From Rosettibacter primus (lineage in GTDB: Bacteria; Bacteroidota; Ignavibacteria; Ignavibacteriales; Melioribacteraceae), in NCBI RefSeq assembly GCF_036860675.1, contig NZ_JAYKGK010000004.1:62001-126000 (forward strand): DNA of 64,000 bases, given 5' to 3'. The notes below the pieces were generated by a model. That model worked only from the letters and a program-made list of their open reading frames with translations. It ran no database searches and had not been told where the DNA came from. The first letter of the stretch is position 1. Each line of letters opens with the position of its first letter. A program made the position numbers and the translations under genes. Below are positions 54,295-63,819 of this stretch, one piece after another.

Positions 54295-56544
54295 ATGAAA
54301 TTTTTAACTTTATTTACATTTTTACTATTCTTTATAACTCAACAAATCAAGGTTGATGCATCACAAGTTAAATTAAATTTAATACCCTATCCTGAAAAAG
54401 TTCAAATAACAAATGGCTCATTTTCGTTGACTTCAGAAACTATACTAATCTGTAAAGATGATTTTCTTAAAAATTATTTCATAGAAAAGATAAAAGAATT
54501 TACGGGTATTCAACTTTCATCATCAAAACCAGCAAAGAGATCTATTGACAGTAAAATTATCTTTGAATTAGACAAATCATTCAAAATAAAAAATGATGAG
54601 GCATATAAACTTAATATTACAAGAAATCAAATCAAGCTAATTGCAAATTCAACTACTGGATTATTTAGAGGTTTGCAAACAATTTTCCAATTAATCCCTC
54701 CAGAAATTAAAGCTAATAAAAATTGTTCAACTGTAAACCTACAATGTTGCACTATTGAAGACAAACCAAGATTTACATGGCGAGGATTAAATTTAGATTG
54801 CAGCCGACATTTTATGACAAAAGATTTTATCAAAAGATACATTGACATTCTGGCTTATTATAAATTCAACACTTTGCACTGGCATATTACTGATGATCAA
54901 GGTTGGCGAATTGAAATCAAGAGATATCCCAAATTAACTGAGATTGGAGCATGGAGAAAAGAAGCAGATGGCTCAATATACGGCGGATACTACACACAAG
55001 AAGATATTAAAGAAATTGTACAATATGCAAAAAGCAGATTTATTAATATCGTCCCTGAAATTGAAATGCCGGGTCATTGCCTTGCCTCATTAGCTTCGTA
55101 TCCGGAAAATTCATGTACTGGTGGGCCATTCGAAGTGACAAATTTATGGGGAGTTATGAAAGATGTTTATTGTGCTGGTAGAGATTCTACATTTTATTTT
55201 TTACAGAATATTCTTGACGAAGTAATTGAATTATTCCCAGGTAAATATATTCACATTGGGGGAGATGAAGTTTTAAAAGACAGATGGAAAGCCTGTCCAA
55301 GATGTCAAGAACGAATGAGAAAAGAAGGACTTAAAGATGAACATGAACTTCAAAGCTATTTCGTTCAAAGGATAGTAAATTATCTTGAATCAAAAAATAA
55401 AAAGGCTATTGGCTGGGATGAAATTCTCGAAGGTGGATTAGCTAAAGGAGCAATTGTTCAATCATGGCAGGGATATAAAGGAGCTATTGAAGCAGCAAAA
55501 CAAAATCATTACACAATTTGCTCTCCAACTTTTTATACTTATTTAAATTATGACCCCGACAATCTTGATTTGCAAACCGCTTATTCTTTTGAACCCATTC
55601 CAGAAGAATTAACAGAAAAAGAAAAAAAATATATAATTGGTGGAGAAGCAAATTTATGGACAGAGTATGCTCCTCAAGAGACTGTAGATAGTAAACTATT
55701 TCCAAGAATTTTAGCTCTCTCAGAAGTTTTCTGGTCATCTAAACAAAATAAAAACTATGAAAATTTTTATCAGAGACTTCAAGCAACTTATTCTGATTTA
55801 ACTGCAATGGGAATTCAGTACGGTAGAGAATCAAAAATAATTACATATAATATTAATTATGATGATGCAAATAATAAATTCATTTTAACAATTACACCCA
55901 ATCAAAAAAATTTACAGATAAGATATACACTAAATGGCACTTTACCTGATACAAATTCTTTTCTTTATAAAGAACCAATTATAATTGATAAATCAACAAG
56001 GGTAACAATTGGAGGATTTTTAGGCAATCACTTTATAAATAAAAAAATTGAATTCTCATTTGCACTTCACAAAGCATTAAAAGGAAATGTTAATTACTTA
56101 AATGAATATGACTCACGATACAGAGCAAATGGGAATCAAACTCTTATTGATGGGATTAGAGGGACTAATGATTTTCACGATGGTCTATGGCAGGGATTCG
56201 AAGGAAAAGATTTTGAAGTTATTATAGATTTGAAAGAAGAAAAAGAAATTAATCGTATCATACCAAGATTCTTTCTCAATGTAAACTCGTGGATATTCCT
56301 GCCTAATAAAGTAGAAATATCTCTGTCAAAAGATGGAATTAATTTTAATAACAAAAAAGTAATTATTAATGAGATACCACAAAAAACATCTGAAATACTC
56401 ATAAAAGATTTTGCTGCAGAATTTAATAATGAAAAAGTAAGATACATAAAAGTATTTGCTGAGAATATAAAAAAATGCCCGGATTGGCATCCAGGAGCTG
56501 GAGATAAAACCTGGTTATTTATTGATGAAATTATTGTAGAATAA
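54295..56544 (+). CDS. Secreted GH20 beta-N-acetylhexosaminidase with F5/8-like tail
   Basis: The 749-residue protein has a signal peptide (1-23, ending VDAS). The GH20b N-terminal domain is at 26-145 and the catalytic barrel at 150-490, with FTWRGLNLDCSRHFMTKDFI, LHWHITDDQGWRIEIKRYP and the catalytic pair Asp324-Glu325 in YIHIGGDEVLKDRW. It removes terminal beta-linked GlcNAc or GalNAc by substrate-assisted catalysis. After the barrel comes a chitobiase-type beta domain (IRYTLNGTLPDTNSFLYKEP), then the shared C-terminal module (about 601-749). It starts the plus-strand glycosidase operon. Confidence 0.94.
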   Translation: MKFLTLFTFLLFFITQQIKVDASQVKLNLIPYPEKVQITNGSFSLTSETILICKDDFLKNYFIEKIKEFTGIQLSSSKPAKRSIDSKIIFELDKSFKIKNDEAYKLNITRNQIKLIANSTTGLFRGLQTIFQLIPPEIKANKNCSTVNLQCCTIEDKPRFTWRGLNLDCSRHFMTKDFIKRYIDILAYYKFNTLHWHITDDQGWRIEIKRYPKLTEIGAWRKEADGSIYGGYYTQEDIKEIVQYAKSRFINIVPEIEMPGHCLASLASYPENSCTGGPFEVTNLWGVMKDVYCAGRDSTFYFLQNILDEVIELFPGKYIHIGGDEVLKDRWKACPRCQERMRKEGLKDEHELQSYFVQRIVNYLESKNKKAIGWDEILEGGLAKGAIVQSWQGYKGAIEAAKQNHYTICSPTFYTYLNYDPDNLDLQTAYSFEPIPEELTEKEKKYIIGGEANLWTEYAPQETVDSKLFPRILALSEVFWSSKQNKNYENFYQRLQATYSDLTAMGIQYGRESKIITYNINYDDANNKFILTITPNQKNLQIRYTLNGTLPDTNSFLYKEPIIIDKSTRVTIGGFLGNHFINKKIEFSFALHKALKGNVNYLNEYDSRYRANGNQTLIDGIRGTNDFHDGLWQGFEGKDFEVIIDLKEEKEINRIIPRFFLNVNSWIFLPNKVEISLSKDGINFNNKKVIINEIPQKTSEILIKDFAAEFNNEKVRYIKVFAENIKKCPDWHPGAGDKTWLFIDEIIVE

Positions 56545-56561
56545 TTTTTATGATATAAAAA

Positions 56562-58829
56562 ATGAATTACAAAATACTTCCAATTTATTTTTTTATTAGC
56601 TTAACTTTATTTGCACAAACGGAGAAATTAAATCTTACTGTCAATGGTAAAAGCGAATATCAAATTGTTCTTTCTGATTCTGCTTCACACTGGGATTCTC
56701 TTACTGCTCAAGAACTAAAAAAATATATTGAAAAAATATCTGGTGCTATCATACCTATTGTTAGCGATGCTCAACCAATGCAGACAAAGGAAATTATAAT
56801 TGGCAAAAACAATCGTTCAGTTCACATTGATAATTCTTCAATAAAATATGATGGTTTTATAATAAAAACAGAAGGTGAAAAATTATATTTTATTGGTGGT
56901 AAGGAAAAAGGAACGCTTAACGCAGTTTATTCATTTTTAGAAAAATATCTCAATTGCAGAATGTATTCTGCTTCTGTTCAAATAATTCCATATCAATCAA
57001 CAATTACATTGCCCCAAATAAATACTCTGGAAAATCCTGCATTTGAATACAGAGATATTCATTATTATGAAACAACAAAAGATGAATATTGCAGGTGGCA
57101 CAAGTTAGTTGATTCTCATGATAAAAAACAATGGGGAATGTTTGTTCATACATTTCAAACTTTAGTTCCTCCAGATAAATATTTTGATTCACATCCTGAA
57201 TATTTTGCTTTGCGTGGAAATATTCGAGTACGTGAACAATTATGTTTAAGCAACCCGGAAGTACTAAAGATTGTAATTAATGAATTAAGAAGAAGAATGA
57301 CAGAAAATCCACAAGCAAAAATATGGTCAGTATCGCAAAACGATAATTACTCTTATTGTCAATGCCCTGAATGCAGTAAGATTGATGAGCAAGAAGGTTC
57401 TCCTTCCGGTTCTATTATAAATTTTGTAAACAAAATTGCAAGAGAATTTCCGGATAAAATCATTTCCACATTAGCTTATCAATACAGCAGAAAAGCACCT
57501 AAAAATATAAAGCCAGAAAAAAATGTAAACATTATGCTGTGTTCAATAGAATGTAATCGTACTAAACCTCTAGATGTTGATCCAAACAGTGCAAGCTTTG
57601 TAAATGATTTAATAGAATGGTCTAAAATCACAGATAATATTTTTCTATGGGATTATGTTGTTCAGTTTTCAAATTTAATTAGTCCATTTCCTAATTTTCA
57701 GGTTCTTCAACCAAATATTCAATTATTTGTAAAACATAATATAAAAATGATATTCCAGCAAGGTGCTGGTAAACGCTGTGCAACAGAATTTGGAGAATTA
57801 AGAACTTATTTAATTGCCAAACTTTTATGGGACCCAAATACCAATGTTGATTCCGTAATGAATGATTTTCTTTATGGATATTACGGACCGGCAGGGGAGC
57901 ACATAAGAGAATACATAGACTTAATGCGTAACGAATTAATAAAATCCGGTCATGATTTATGGATTTATAGCAATCCAGTAGTCCAAATGAATTATTTTCT
58001 AACCCCCGAGCTAATGAAAAGATATAAAAAAATTTTTGATGAAGCTGAAAAAACTGTTAAAGACCAGGAAGATTTTCTTAAAAGAGTAAAAATTGCAAGG
58101 CTTCCACTTATTTATGCAGAACTAGAACAAGCCAAAGCTACGGCAAAGGATAATAATATTTTGGTGATTAAAAAAAATAAAAACAAATATGAAACCAATC
58201 CCTTCATAATATCTTTACTTAATGAATTTGAAAATACAATAAAAGACTTAAATAATGTATTTATACATGAACATGGTTTAACTGCAGAAATTTATATCTC
58301 GCGTTATAAATCAATTCTTTCAAAGACAATGTATAATCCAATCGCATTAAATAAGCCTGTTATTTTTCTGACTGAACCAAATTGGAAATACCCAGCTAAC
58401 AGGAAAAAATCATTAACTGATGGTTTGCGAGGAGATGAAGATCATCTTTTTAACTGGGTTGGTTATGAAGGAAATGATATGGAAGTAATTGTTGACCTCC
58501 AAAAAAATCAAACCATAAGAAAAATTAGTATTGCATTTTTACAAAATGTTTTTTCATGGATTTTTTTACCAGAAAAAGTTGAAATAAGTATCTCAAAAGA
58601 TGGAAATAATTTCAATACAATTTCAGTTATACCAAATACAATCTCAGCAACAAGAAAAGAATTAGAATCGCCAATACATGCTTTCATAAAAGATTTTACT
58701 TGCCAAATTAACTCAGTTAAAACAAGGTTTGTAAAAATTAAAGCAACGAGTATCAAAACATGCCCAAGATGGCATCCAGGTTATCCTGATAAAGCCTGGA
58801 TTTTTACAGATGAAATAATAATCGAATAA
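56562..58829 (+). CDS. Secreted DUF4838 protein with F5/8-like tail
   Basis: This 755-residue protein has a signal peptide (1-19, ending FAQT). The N-terminal alpha-glucuronidase-like/GH67-N-like domain (25-150) has ELKKYIEKISGAIIPIVSD and KEIIIGKNNRSV. The DUF4838 barrel (about 165-480) shows SVSQNDNYSYCQCPECSKIDEQEGSPSG, NVNIMLCSIECNRTKP and FLWDYVVQFSNLISPFPNF. The C-terminal module (about 605-755) is shared with the neighbours. DUF4838 proteins are common in glycan loci and resemble glycoside hydrolases, but I know of no settled substrate. The context suggests it acts on the same fucosylated glycan. It lies 17 bases after the GH20 gene. Confidence 0.82.
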   Translation: MNYKILPIYFFISLTLFAQTEKLNLTVNGKSEYQIVLSDSASHWDSLTAQELKKYIEKISGAIIPIVSDAQPMQTKEIIIGKNNRSVHIDNSSIKYDGFIIKTEGEKLYFIGGKEKGTLNAVYSFLEKYLNCRMYSASVQIIPYQSTITLPQINTLENPAFEYRDIHYYETTKDEYCRWHKLVDSHDKKQWGMFVHTFQTLVPPDKYFDSHPEYFALRGNIRVREQLCLSNPEVLKIVINELRRRMTENPQAKIWSVSQNDNYSYCQCPECSKIDEQEGSPSGSIINFVNKIAREFPDKIISTLAYQYSRKAPKNIKPEKNVNIMLCSIECNRTKPLDVDPNSASFVNDLIEWSKITDNIFLWDYVVQFSNLISPFPNFQVLQPNIQLFVKHNIKMIFQQGAGKRCATEFGELRTYLIAKLLWDPNTNVDSVMNDFLYGYYGPAGEHIREYIDLMRNELIKSGHDLWIYSNPVVQMNYFLTPELMKRYKKIFDEAEKTVKDQEDFLKRVKIARLPLIYAELEQAKATAKDNNILVIKKNKNKYETNPFIISLLNEFENTIKDLNNVFIHEHGLTAEIYISRYKSILSKTMYNPIALNKPVIFLTEPNWKYPANRKKSLTDGLRGDEDHLFNWVGYEGNDMEVIVDLQKNQTIRKISIAFLQNVFSWIFLPEKVEISISKDGNNFNTISVIPNTISATRKELESPIHAFIKDFTCQINSVKTRFVKIKATSIKTCPRWHPGYPDKAWIFTDEIIIE

Positions 58830-58847
58830 ATTTTCAAAGGATATACT

Positions 58848-60278
58848 ATGAGCGAAGAAAAAAAAGAATATCTGCATGCTGGTGCAGTAGAAATTTCCAA
58901 AGCAATAAAAGAATATTATCCAGAATCCGACCCTCTGGTTCTTTCAAAATTAGAAGAATGGAAAAAGTTAAAATTCGGATTACTGATTCACTGGGCACCA
59001 TCAAGTCAATGGGGAATTGTTGAATCGTGGTCACTTTGTTCAGAAGATGAAGAATGGTGCAAAAGAAAAATTGATGATTATTGTGAATACAAAAGACAGT
59101 ATGAAAATTTATACACAACATTTAATCCAATTAATTTTAATCCCGCAAAATGGGCTGAAGCTGCAAAAAATGCTGGTATGAAATATTTTGTATTTACTAC
59201 AAAACATCATGATGGTTTTTGCATGTTCGATTCAAAATATACTGATTATAAAATTACAAGCATCAAATGTCCATTTCATAAAAATCCAAATGCAAATATT
59301 GCCAAAGTCTTATTTGATGAATTTCGCAAACAAGATTTTATGATAGGAGCTTATTTCTCCAAACCTGATTGGCACTCAGATTTTTATTGGTGGCGAAGAT
59401 TTGCTACTCCAGACCGTAATGTAAATTATGATATCAAAAAATATCCCGAGCGATGGCAAAAGTTCGTTGAATTTACACACAACCAAATTGAAGAATTAAT
59501 GACAGATTATGGCAAAATAGATATTCTATGGCTCGATGGATGCTGGGTTCGAAGTTATACCGAAGAAGAGCTGAATGAAGAAAGAAAACGAGCAAACTTT
59601 AATATCTACAGAATTCAAAATCAAGATATTGATATGCCAGTACTTGTTAAAAAAGCAAGAGCAAAACAACCAGGTTTAATAGTAGTTGACCGTGCCGTTC
59701 CAGGAATATATCAAAACTATCTTACTCCAGAAAATCAAATACCAGATAAAGTACTTCCCTATCCATGGGAAACCTGTATGCCAATGACACCAAGCTGGTC
59801 ATACGAACCCGGTTTGGAATATAAATCAACGAGTCAACTAATTTCTTCTTTAATTAAAATTGTTGCACGCGGTGGTAATTTTTTATTAAACATTGGTCCA
59901 AAACCAGACGGTGACTTTGAAGAAGAAGCATATAAAAGACTTTATGAAATTGGCGAATGGATAAAAATAAATGGTGAAGCAATTTACAATACATCTCCGC
60001 TTTATCCTTATCAAGAAGAAAATATATTTTTTACAAAACAATCAGATAAAATCAATTATCTTTTCTATTTAGTTAAAGAAAACGAAACAACATTGCCCGA
60101 TAAAATTGTTCTAAATAAATTTATTCCAAAAGATGTATCATCAATTTCAATTCTTGGAGATAATAGAAATCTGAGCTGGATTATAAGAAATAACCAAACT
60201 ATAATTTTTATACCTGAAGAAATAAGATTGAATAATCAATATAAATTTGCATTAACAATTAAAATAATAAACTCATGA
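58848..60278 (+). CDS. Cytoplasmic-type GH29 alpha-L-fucosidase
   Basis: The 476-residue GH29 enzyme lacks a signal peptide, so it probably acts on imported fucosides inside the cell. Motifs are KFGLLIHWAPSSQWGIVESW, YFVFTTKHHDGFCMFDSKYTDY, nucleophile Asp230 in DILWLDGCW and LISSLIKIVARGGNFLLNIGPKPDG. The insert around residues 180-200 (FYWWRRFATPDRNVNYD) resembles the subgroup with broad or 1,3/1,4 specificity, but linkage cannot be set by eye. A strong AAAGGA site precedes the ATG. Confidence 0.93.
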   Translation: MSEEKKEYLHAGAVEISKAIKEYYPESDPLVLSKLEEWKKLKFGLLIHWAPSSQWGIVESWSLCSEDEEWCKRKIDDYCEYKRQYENLYTTFNPINFNPAKWAEAAKNAGMKYFVFTTKHHDGFCMFDSKYTDYKITSIKCPFHKNPNANIAKVLFDEFRKQDFMIGAYFSKPDWHSDFYWWRRFATPDRNVNYDIKKYPERWQKFVEFTHNQIEELMTDYGKIDILWLDGCWVRSYTEEELNEERKRANFNIYRIQNQDIDMPVLVKKARAKQPGLIVVDRAVPGIYQNYLTPENQIPDKVLPYPWETCMPMTPSWSYEPGLEYKSTSQLISSLIKIVARGGNFLLNIGPKPDGDFEEEAYKRLYEIGEWIKINGEAIYNTSPLYPYQEENIFFTKQSDKINYLFYLVKENETTLPDKIVLNKFIPKDVSSISILGDNRNLSWIIRNNQTIIFIPEEIRLNNQYKFALTIKIINS

Positions 60279-60285
60279 TAGAAAA

Positions 60286-62505
60286 ATGAAAAAGATAATT
60301 TTAATATTTTTAATAAGCTTCCTACATACAAATTTATCAGCTCAAAAATTTGATATAGAAAAACCAGAAAATTTCAAAATAATTCTTCCTTCAGATAGTC
60401 AAGAAGATATTATTAGAAAAGCTGCTAATGTAATTCCTTCGAAAAGACAATTTGAATGGCAGAGACTTGAATTTATTGGATTCATTCATTTTGGCATTAA
60501 CACATTTATGGATGTAGAATGGGGATTGAAAGATGCAGATATTACAAAATTTAATCCCACAATGCTTGATTGTAATCAATGGGTTAAGGTCTTTAAAGAT
60601 GCTGGTATAAAAATGATAATTCTAACTGCCAAGCATCATGATGGATTTTGCTTATGGCCATCTAAATTTACTGATTATAATATTTCAAGAACTCCATATA
60701 AAAATGGCAAAGGAGATATTGTTAAAGAACTTTCTGAGGCTTGTAAAAAAGAAGGATTAAAATTTGGCATTTATCTTTCTCCATGGGATATCCATGAAAA
60801 ATCTTATGGCACAAATGAATACAATGAATTTTTCAAAAATCAATTAACTGAATTACTAACAAATTATGGTGAAATTTCTGAAGTCTGGTTTGATGGAGCA
60901 TGTGGTGAAGGACCAAATGGGAAAAAACAAATTTACGACTGGCATTCTTACTACGAACTAATTCGTAAATTACAACCCAATGCAGTAATTGCAATTATGG
61001 GACCTGATGTAAGGTGGGTCGGAACAGAGTCAGGTTATGGAAGAAAAACTGAATGGAGTGTATTGCCAGGCTCATTAATGAATTTAGAAGAGATTGCTGC
61101 TAATTCTCAACAACAAGTTCTTGATGGTGCATTTGTTCCTAAGGATTTAACCGATGAAGATTTAGGAAGCAGAGAAAAAATATTAAAAGCTTCTTCACTA
61201 ATCTGGTATCCTGCTGAAATTGATGTATCTATTCGCCCCAGATGGTTTTATCATAAAGAAGATGATGACTTTGTCAAAACTCCTTACAAATTATTTGATA
61301 TATATTTTAATTCAGTTGGACTTAATGGAGTTCTTTTATTAAATGTTCCTCCAGATAAAAATGGGCTAATTCACAAAAACGATATTAAAAGTTTAAGAGG
61401 ATTACGATATTTATTAGATAAAACCTTTAAGAACAATCTTGCAAAAAATTCTAAAATTATTGTTTCGAATCAGACCAATAAATACAAAATACAAAATATT
61501 CTTGATGACAAATATGAAACATATTGGACTACAGACGATTCGATATCAACTGCATGGATTGAGCTACAATTTCCACGAAAAATAACCTTTAATTGTGCAA
61601 TGCTTCAAGAAAATATTTTAGTTGGCCAACGCATAGAAAAATTTCAAATTAAGTACTGGGGTGATAATTCATGGAAATTTTTAACTGATGGAACAACTGT
61701 TGGATATAAAAGATTATTAAAATTCCCGGAAGTAACAACAAATAAAATAAAAATAATAATTGAACAATCGAGAACCAATCCAACACTCTCTTCTTTTGGA
61801 TTATATTTAACTCCACCAGAAGTTACAATAGAATCTAAAGAAAAAATTTTCAGAGACAGTACAACTGTTAAGATTTCATCAGACCAAAAAAAATCTACTA
61901 TCTATTATAAACTCAATTCAGATAAATCTTTCAAAAAATATAATAAAGAATTTAAGATTGATAAATCAACAAGTATAACTGCATATGCAGTTTCAGAAAG
62001 TGGGAAACGAAGTCTTTCTATCACAGAAACATTCTATAAAGCAAAATATGATATAATCAATAATTTGGAATTCAGCAGTCAATATTCAGGTGGTGGATTA
62101 TATTCAGTAGTTGATGGTATTTATGGAAGCAGGCATTTCAATGACGGAAGATGGCAGGGATATCACGGAAACGATATTGATATTATAATTGATTTAGGAA
62201 GCATTAAAAGTATCAAAAAAGTATCAGTAAATTTTTTGAGAGATATTTTAGCTTATATATTTCTTCCTGAAGAAATTAATTTTTCAGTCTCATTAGATGG
62301 AAATATTTTTGAAAATATTTATACATATAAAGAAGAAAATCAAAACAATAATGAAATCCTGATAAAAAATTACGAAGTTGCTGTTAAAGAAATTAAATGC
62401 AGATATGTAAGATTAAAAGCAAAAAACATTGGAATTTGTCCAGACTGGCACATTGGTAAAGGTGATAAAGCCTGGTTATTTATTGATGAAATTACAATCG
62501 AATAA
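60286..62505 (+). CDS. Secreted GH29 alpha-L-fucosidase with two F5/8-like modules
   Basis: The 739-residue protein has a signal peptide (1-19, ending LSAQ). The catalytic barrel (about 40-385) has FIGFIHFGINTFMDVEWG, MIILTAKHHDGFCLWPSKFTDY and nucleophile Asp203 in EVWFDGACGEGPNG. A canonical F5/8 C-type domain follows (about 386-506; NILDDKYETYWTTDD). A chitobiase-type beta domain (IFRDSTTVKISSDQ) and then the C-terminal module shared with the GH92, GH20 and DUF4838 proteins (about 594-739) complete it. It removes terminal fucose outside the cell or in the periplasm. It is the last gene of the plus-strand operon, three bases from the convergent fucP-like stop. Confidence 0.93.
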   Translation: MKKIILIFLISFLHTNLSAQKFDIEKPENFKIILPSDSQEDIIRKAANVIPSKRQFEWQRLEFIGFIHFGINTFMDVEWGLKDADITKFNPTMLDCNQWVKVFKDAGIKMIILTAKHHDGFCLWPSKFTDYNISRTPYKNGKGDIVKELSEACKKEGLKFGIYLSPWDIHEKSYGTNEYNEFFKNQLTELLTNYGEISEVWFDGACGEGPNGKKQIYDWHSYYELIRKLQPNAVIAIMGPDVRWVGTESGYGRKTEWSVLPGSLMNLEEIAANSQQQVLDGAFVPKDLTDEDLGSREKILKASSLIWYPAEIDVSIRPRWFYHKEDDDFVKTPYKLFDIYFNSVGLNGVLLLNVPPDKNGLIHKNDIKSLRGLRYLLDKTFKNNLAKNSKIIVSNQTNKYKIQNILDDKYETYWTTDDSISTAWIELQFPRKITFNCAMLQENILVGQRIEKFQIKYWGDNSWKFLTDGTTVGYKRLLKFPEVTTNKIKIIIEQSRTNPTLSSFGLYLTPPEVTIESKEKIFRDSTTVKISSDQKKSTIYYKLNSDKSFKKYNKEFKIDKSTSITAYAVSESGKRSLSITETFYKAKYDIINNLEFSSQYSGGGLYSVVDGIYGSRHFNDGRWQGYHGNDIDIIIDLGSIKSIKKVSVNFLRDILAYIFLPEEINFSVSLDGNIFENIYTYKEENQNNNEILIKNYEVAVKEIKCRYVRLKAKNIGICPDWHIGKGDKAWLFIDEITIE

Positions 62506-62508
62506 TTA

Positions 62509-63777
62509 TTAAATATTTTCTAGAATCTCAGATTTATTCAAAAATGATAAACCATAATAAAGAATAATTACAAAACTAATTAATGGTATTATGTAAGATG
62601 TATTAATACTTCCCGTGAAATCTGATACAAAACCTTGAACTGCAGTTAAAACTGCCCCTCCTAATATTGCCATTATTAATCCAGAACTTCCAATTTTAGT
62701 ATCTTCTTTCAAATCTTTTATTGCTAATCCAAATATTGTAGGAAACATCAATGACATACAGGCTGAGATTAGTACCAATGCATAAACTCCAATAATTCCA
62801 CCAGAAAATATTACTATACTGGTCAACAAAATTGCAAAAAATGATAACAGTGATAATAATTTACTTGGATGTAAATATTTCATAAGACCTGTGCAAAGAA
62901 ATCGAAATCCACCAAATAAAATCAACGAAGCTAAATAATATGTTGCAGCATCTTTCTCATTCAAGTTCAGTTCTTTCATTGTATATCTAATTGTAAAAGA
63001 CCACACTCCAATTTGTGCTCCTACATAAAAAAATTGTGCAATTACACCTTTTAAGTAATTTTGCTTTTTCAATAGACGTTTTAATGTTTTAATTAATTCA
63101 AGATTTGTAGATTCATCAGAGCCGGCTGGCATTTTTATTATTGCAATTAATATCCAGATTATAACAAGAATTAATGCAACTCCTACATAAGGCCCCATCA
63201 CTGCTTCCAATTCTTGTGCTTGAATTTTTGTCAATTGTTCTTGAGACATCATTTTTCTTTCTGCAGCAGAAGCACTATTCAAATTGCTCAAAATAAAAAG
63301 CTGACTTATAAAAATTCCTGAAATTGAACCAATTGGATTGAAGGATTGAGCTAAATTTAATCTCCTAGTTCCCGTTTCAGAAGGACCCATTGCAATTATA
63401 TAAGGATTAGCTGAAGTTTCTAATATTGATAGCCCGCCTGCGAGAATATAAAGTGCTAAAAGAAAATGATAATAATTCATTGATTTACTCGCTGGATAAA
63501 ATAATAATGCTCCAATAATATAAAGTCCTAATCCTAATAATACGCCTGACTTATAACTAAACTTTTTTATAAAAATTGCAGCAGGTAATGCTAAACAAAA
63601 GTAAGCTCCATAAAAAGCAATTTGAATCCATGATGTCTGAAAATCTGACATACTCATAATTCTCTTAAAAGCAGCTAATAAAGTATCCGTCATATTATTA
63701 GCCAACCCCCACCAGGCAAAACAACTTGTGACTAATATAAACGGCAATAAATTCTTTTTCGGTATTAGATTACTCAT
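62509..63777 (-). CDS. fucP: L-fucose/proton symporter-like MFS permease (FucP family)
   Basis: This 422-residue permease has twelve predicted helices. The N-terminus resembles FucP (ILVTSCFAWWGLANNMTDTLLAAFKRIMSMSDFQTSWIQ), with YILAGGLSILETSANPYIIAMGP and LNLAQSFNPIGSISG, all diagnostic of the FHS/FucP branch. FucP relatives also move glucose, galactose or mannose, so fucose is supported mainly by the two GH29 genes beside it. An extra loop (SNLNSASAAERKMMSQEQ) lies between helices 5 and 6. Confidence 0.87.
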   Translation of the reverse strand: MSNLIPKKNLLPFILVTSCFAWWGLANNMTDTLLAAFKRIMSMSDFQTSWIQIAFYGAYFCLALPAAIFIKKFSYKSGVLLGLGLYIIGALLFYPASKSMNYYHFLLALYILAGGLSILETSANPYIIAMGPSETGTRRLNLAQSFNPIGSISGIFISQLFILSNLNSASAAERKMMSQEQLTKIQAQELEAVMGPYVGVALILVIIWILIAIIKMPAGSDESTNLELIKTLKRLLKKQNYLKGVIAQFFYVGAQIGVWSFTIRYTMKELNLNEKDAATYYLASLILFGGFRFLCTGLMKYLHPSKLLSLLSFFAILLTSIVIFSGGIIGVYALVLISACMSLMFPTIFGLAIKDLKEDTKIGSSGLIMAILGGAVLTAVQGFVSDFTGSINTSYIIPLISFVIILYYGLSFLNKSEILENI

Positions 63778-63819
63778 ATTTCTTTTATGAAAAATTTATA
63801 ATATTATGCAAACAAATAG

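Noticed and set aside
46597..62505. T9SS C-terminal sorting domain on the glycosidases
   Set aside because: The tails are F5/8-like and end in DEIIIE, without the usual Por-secretion beta-sandwich pattern. They are reported as a shared module instead.
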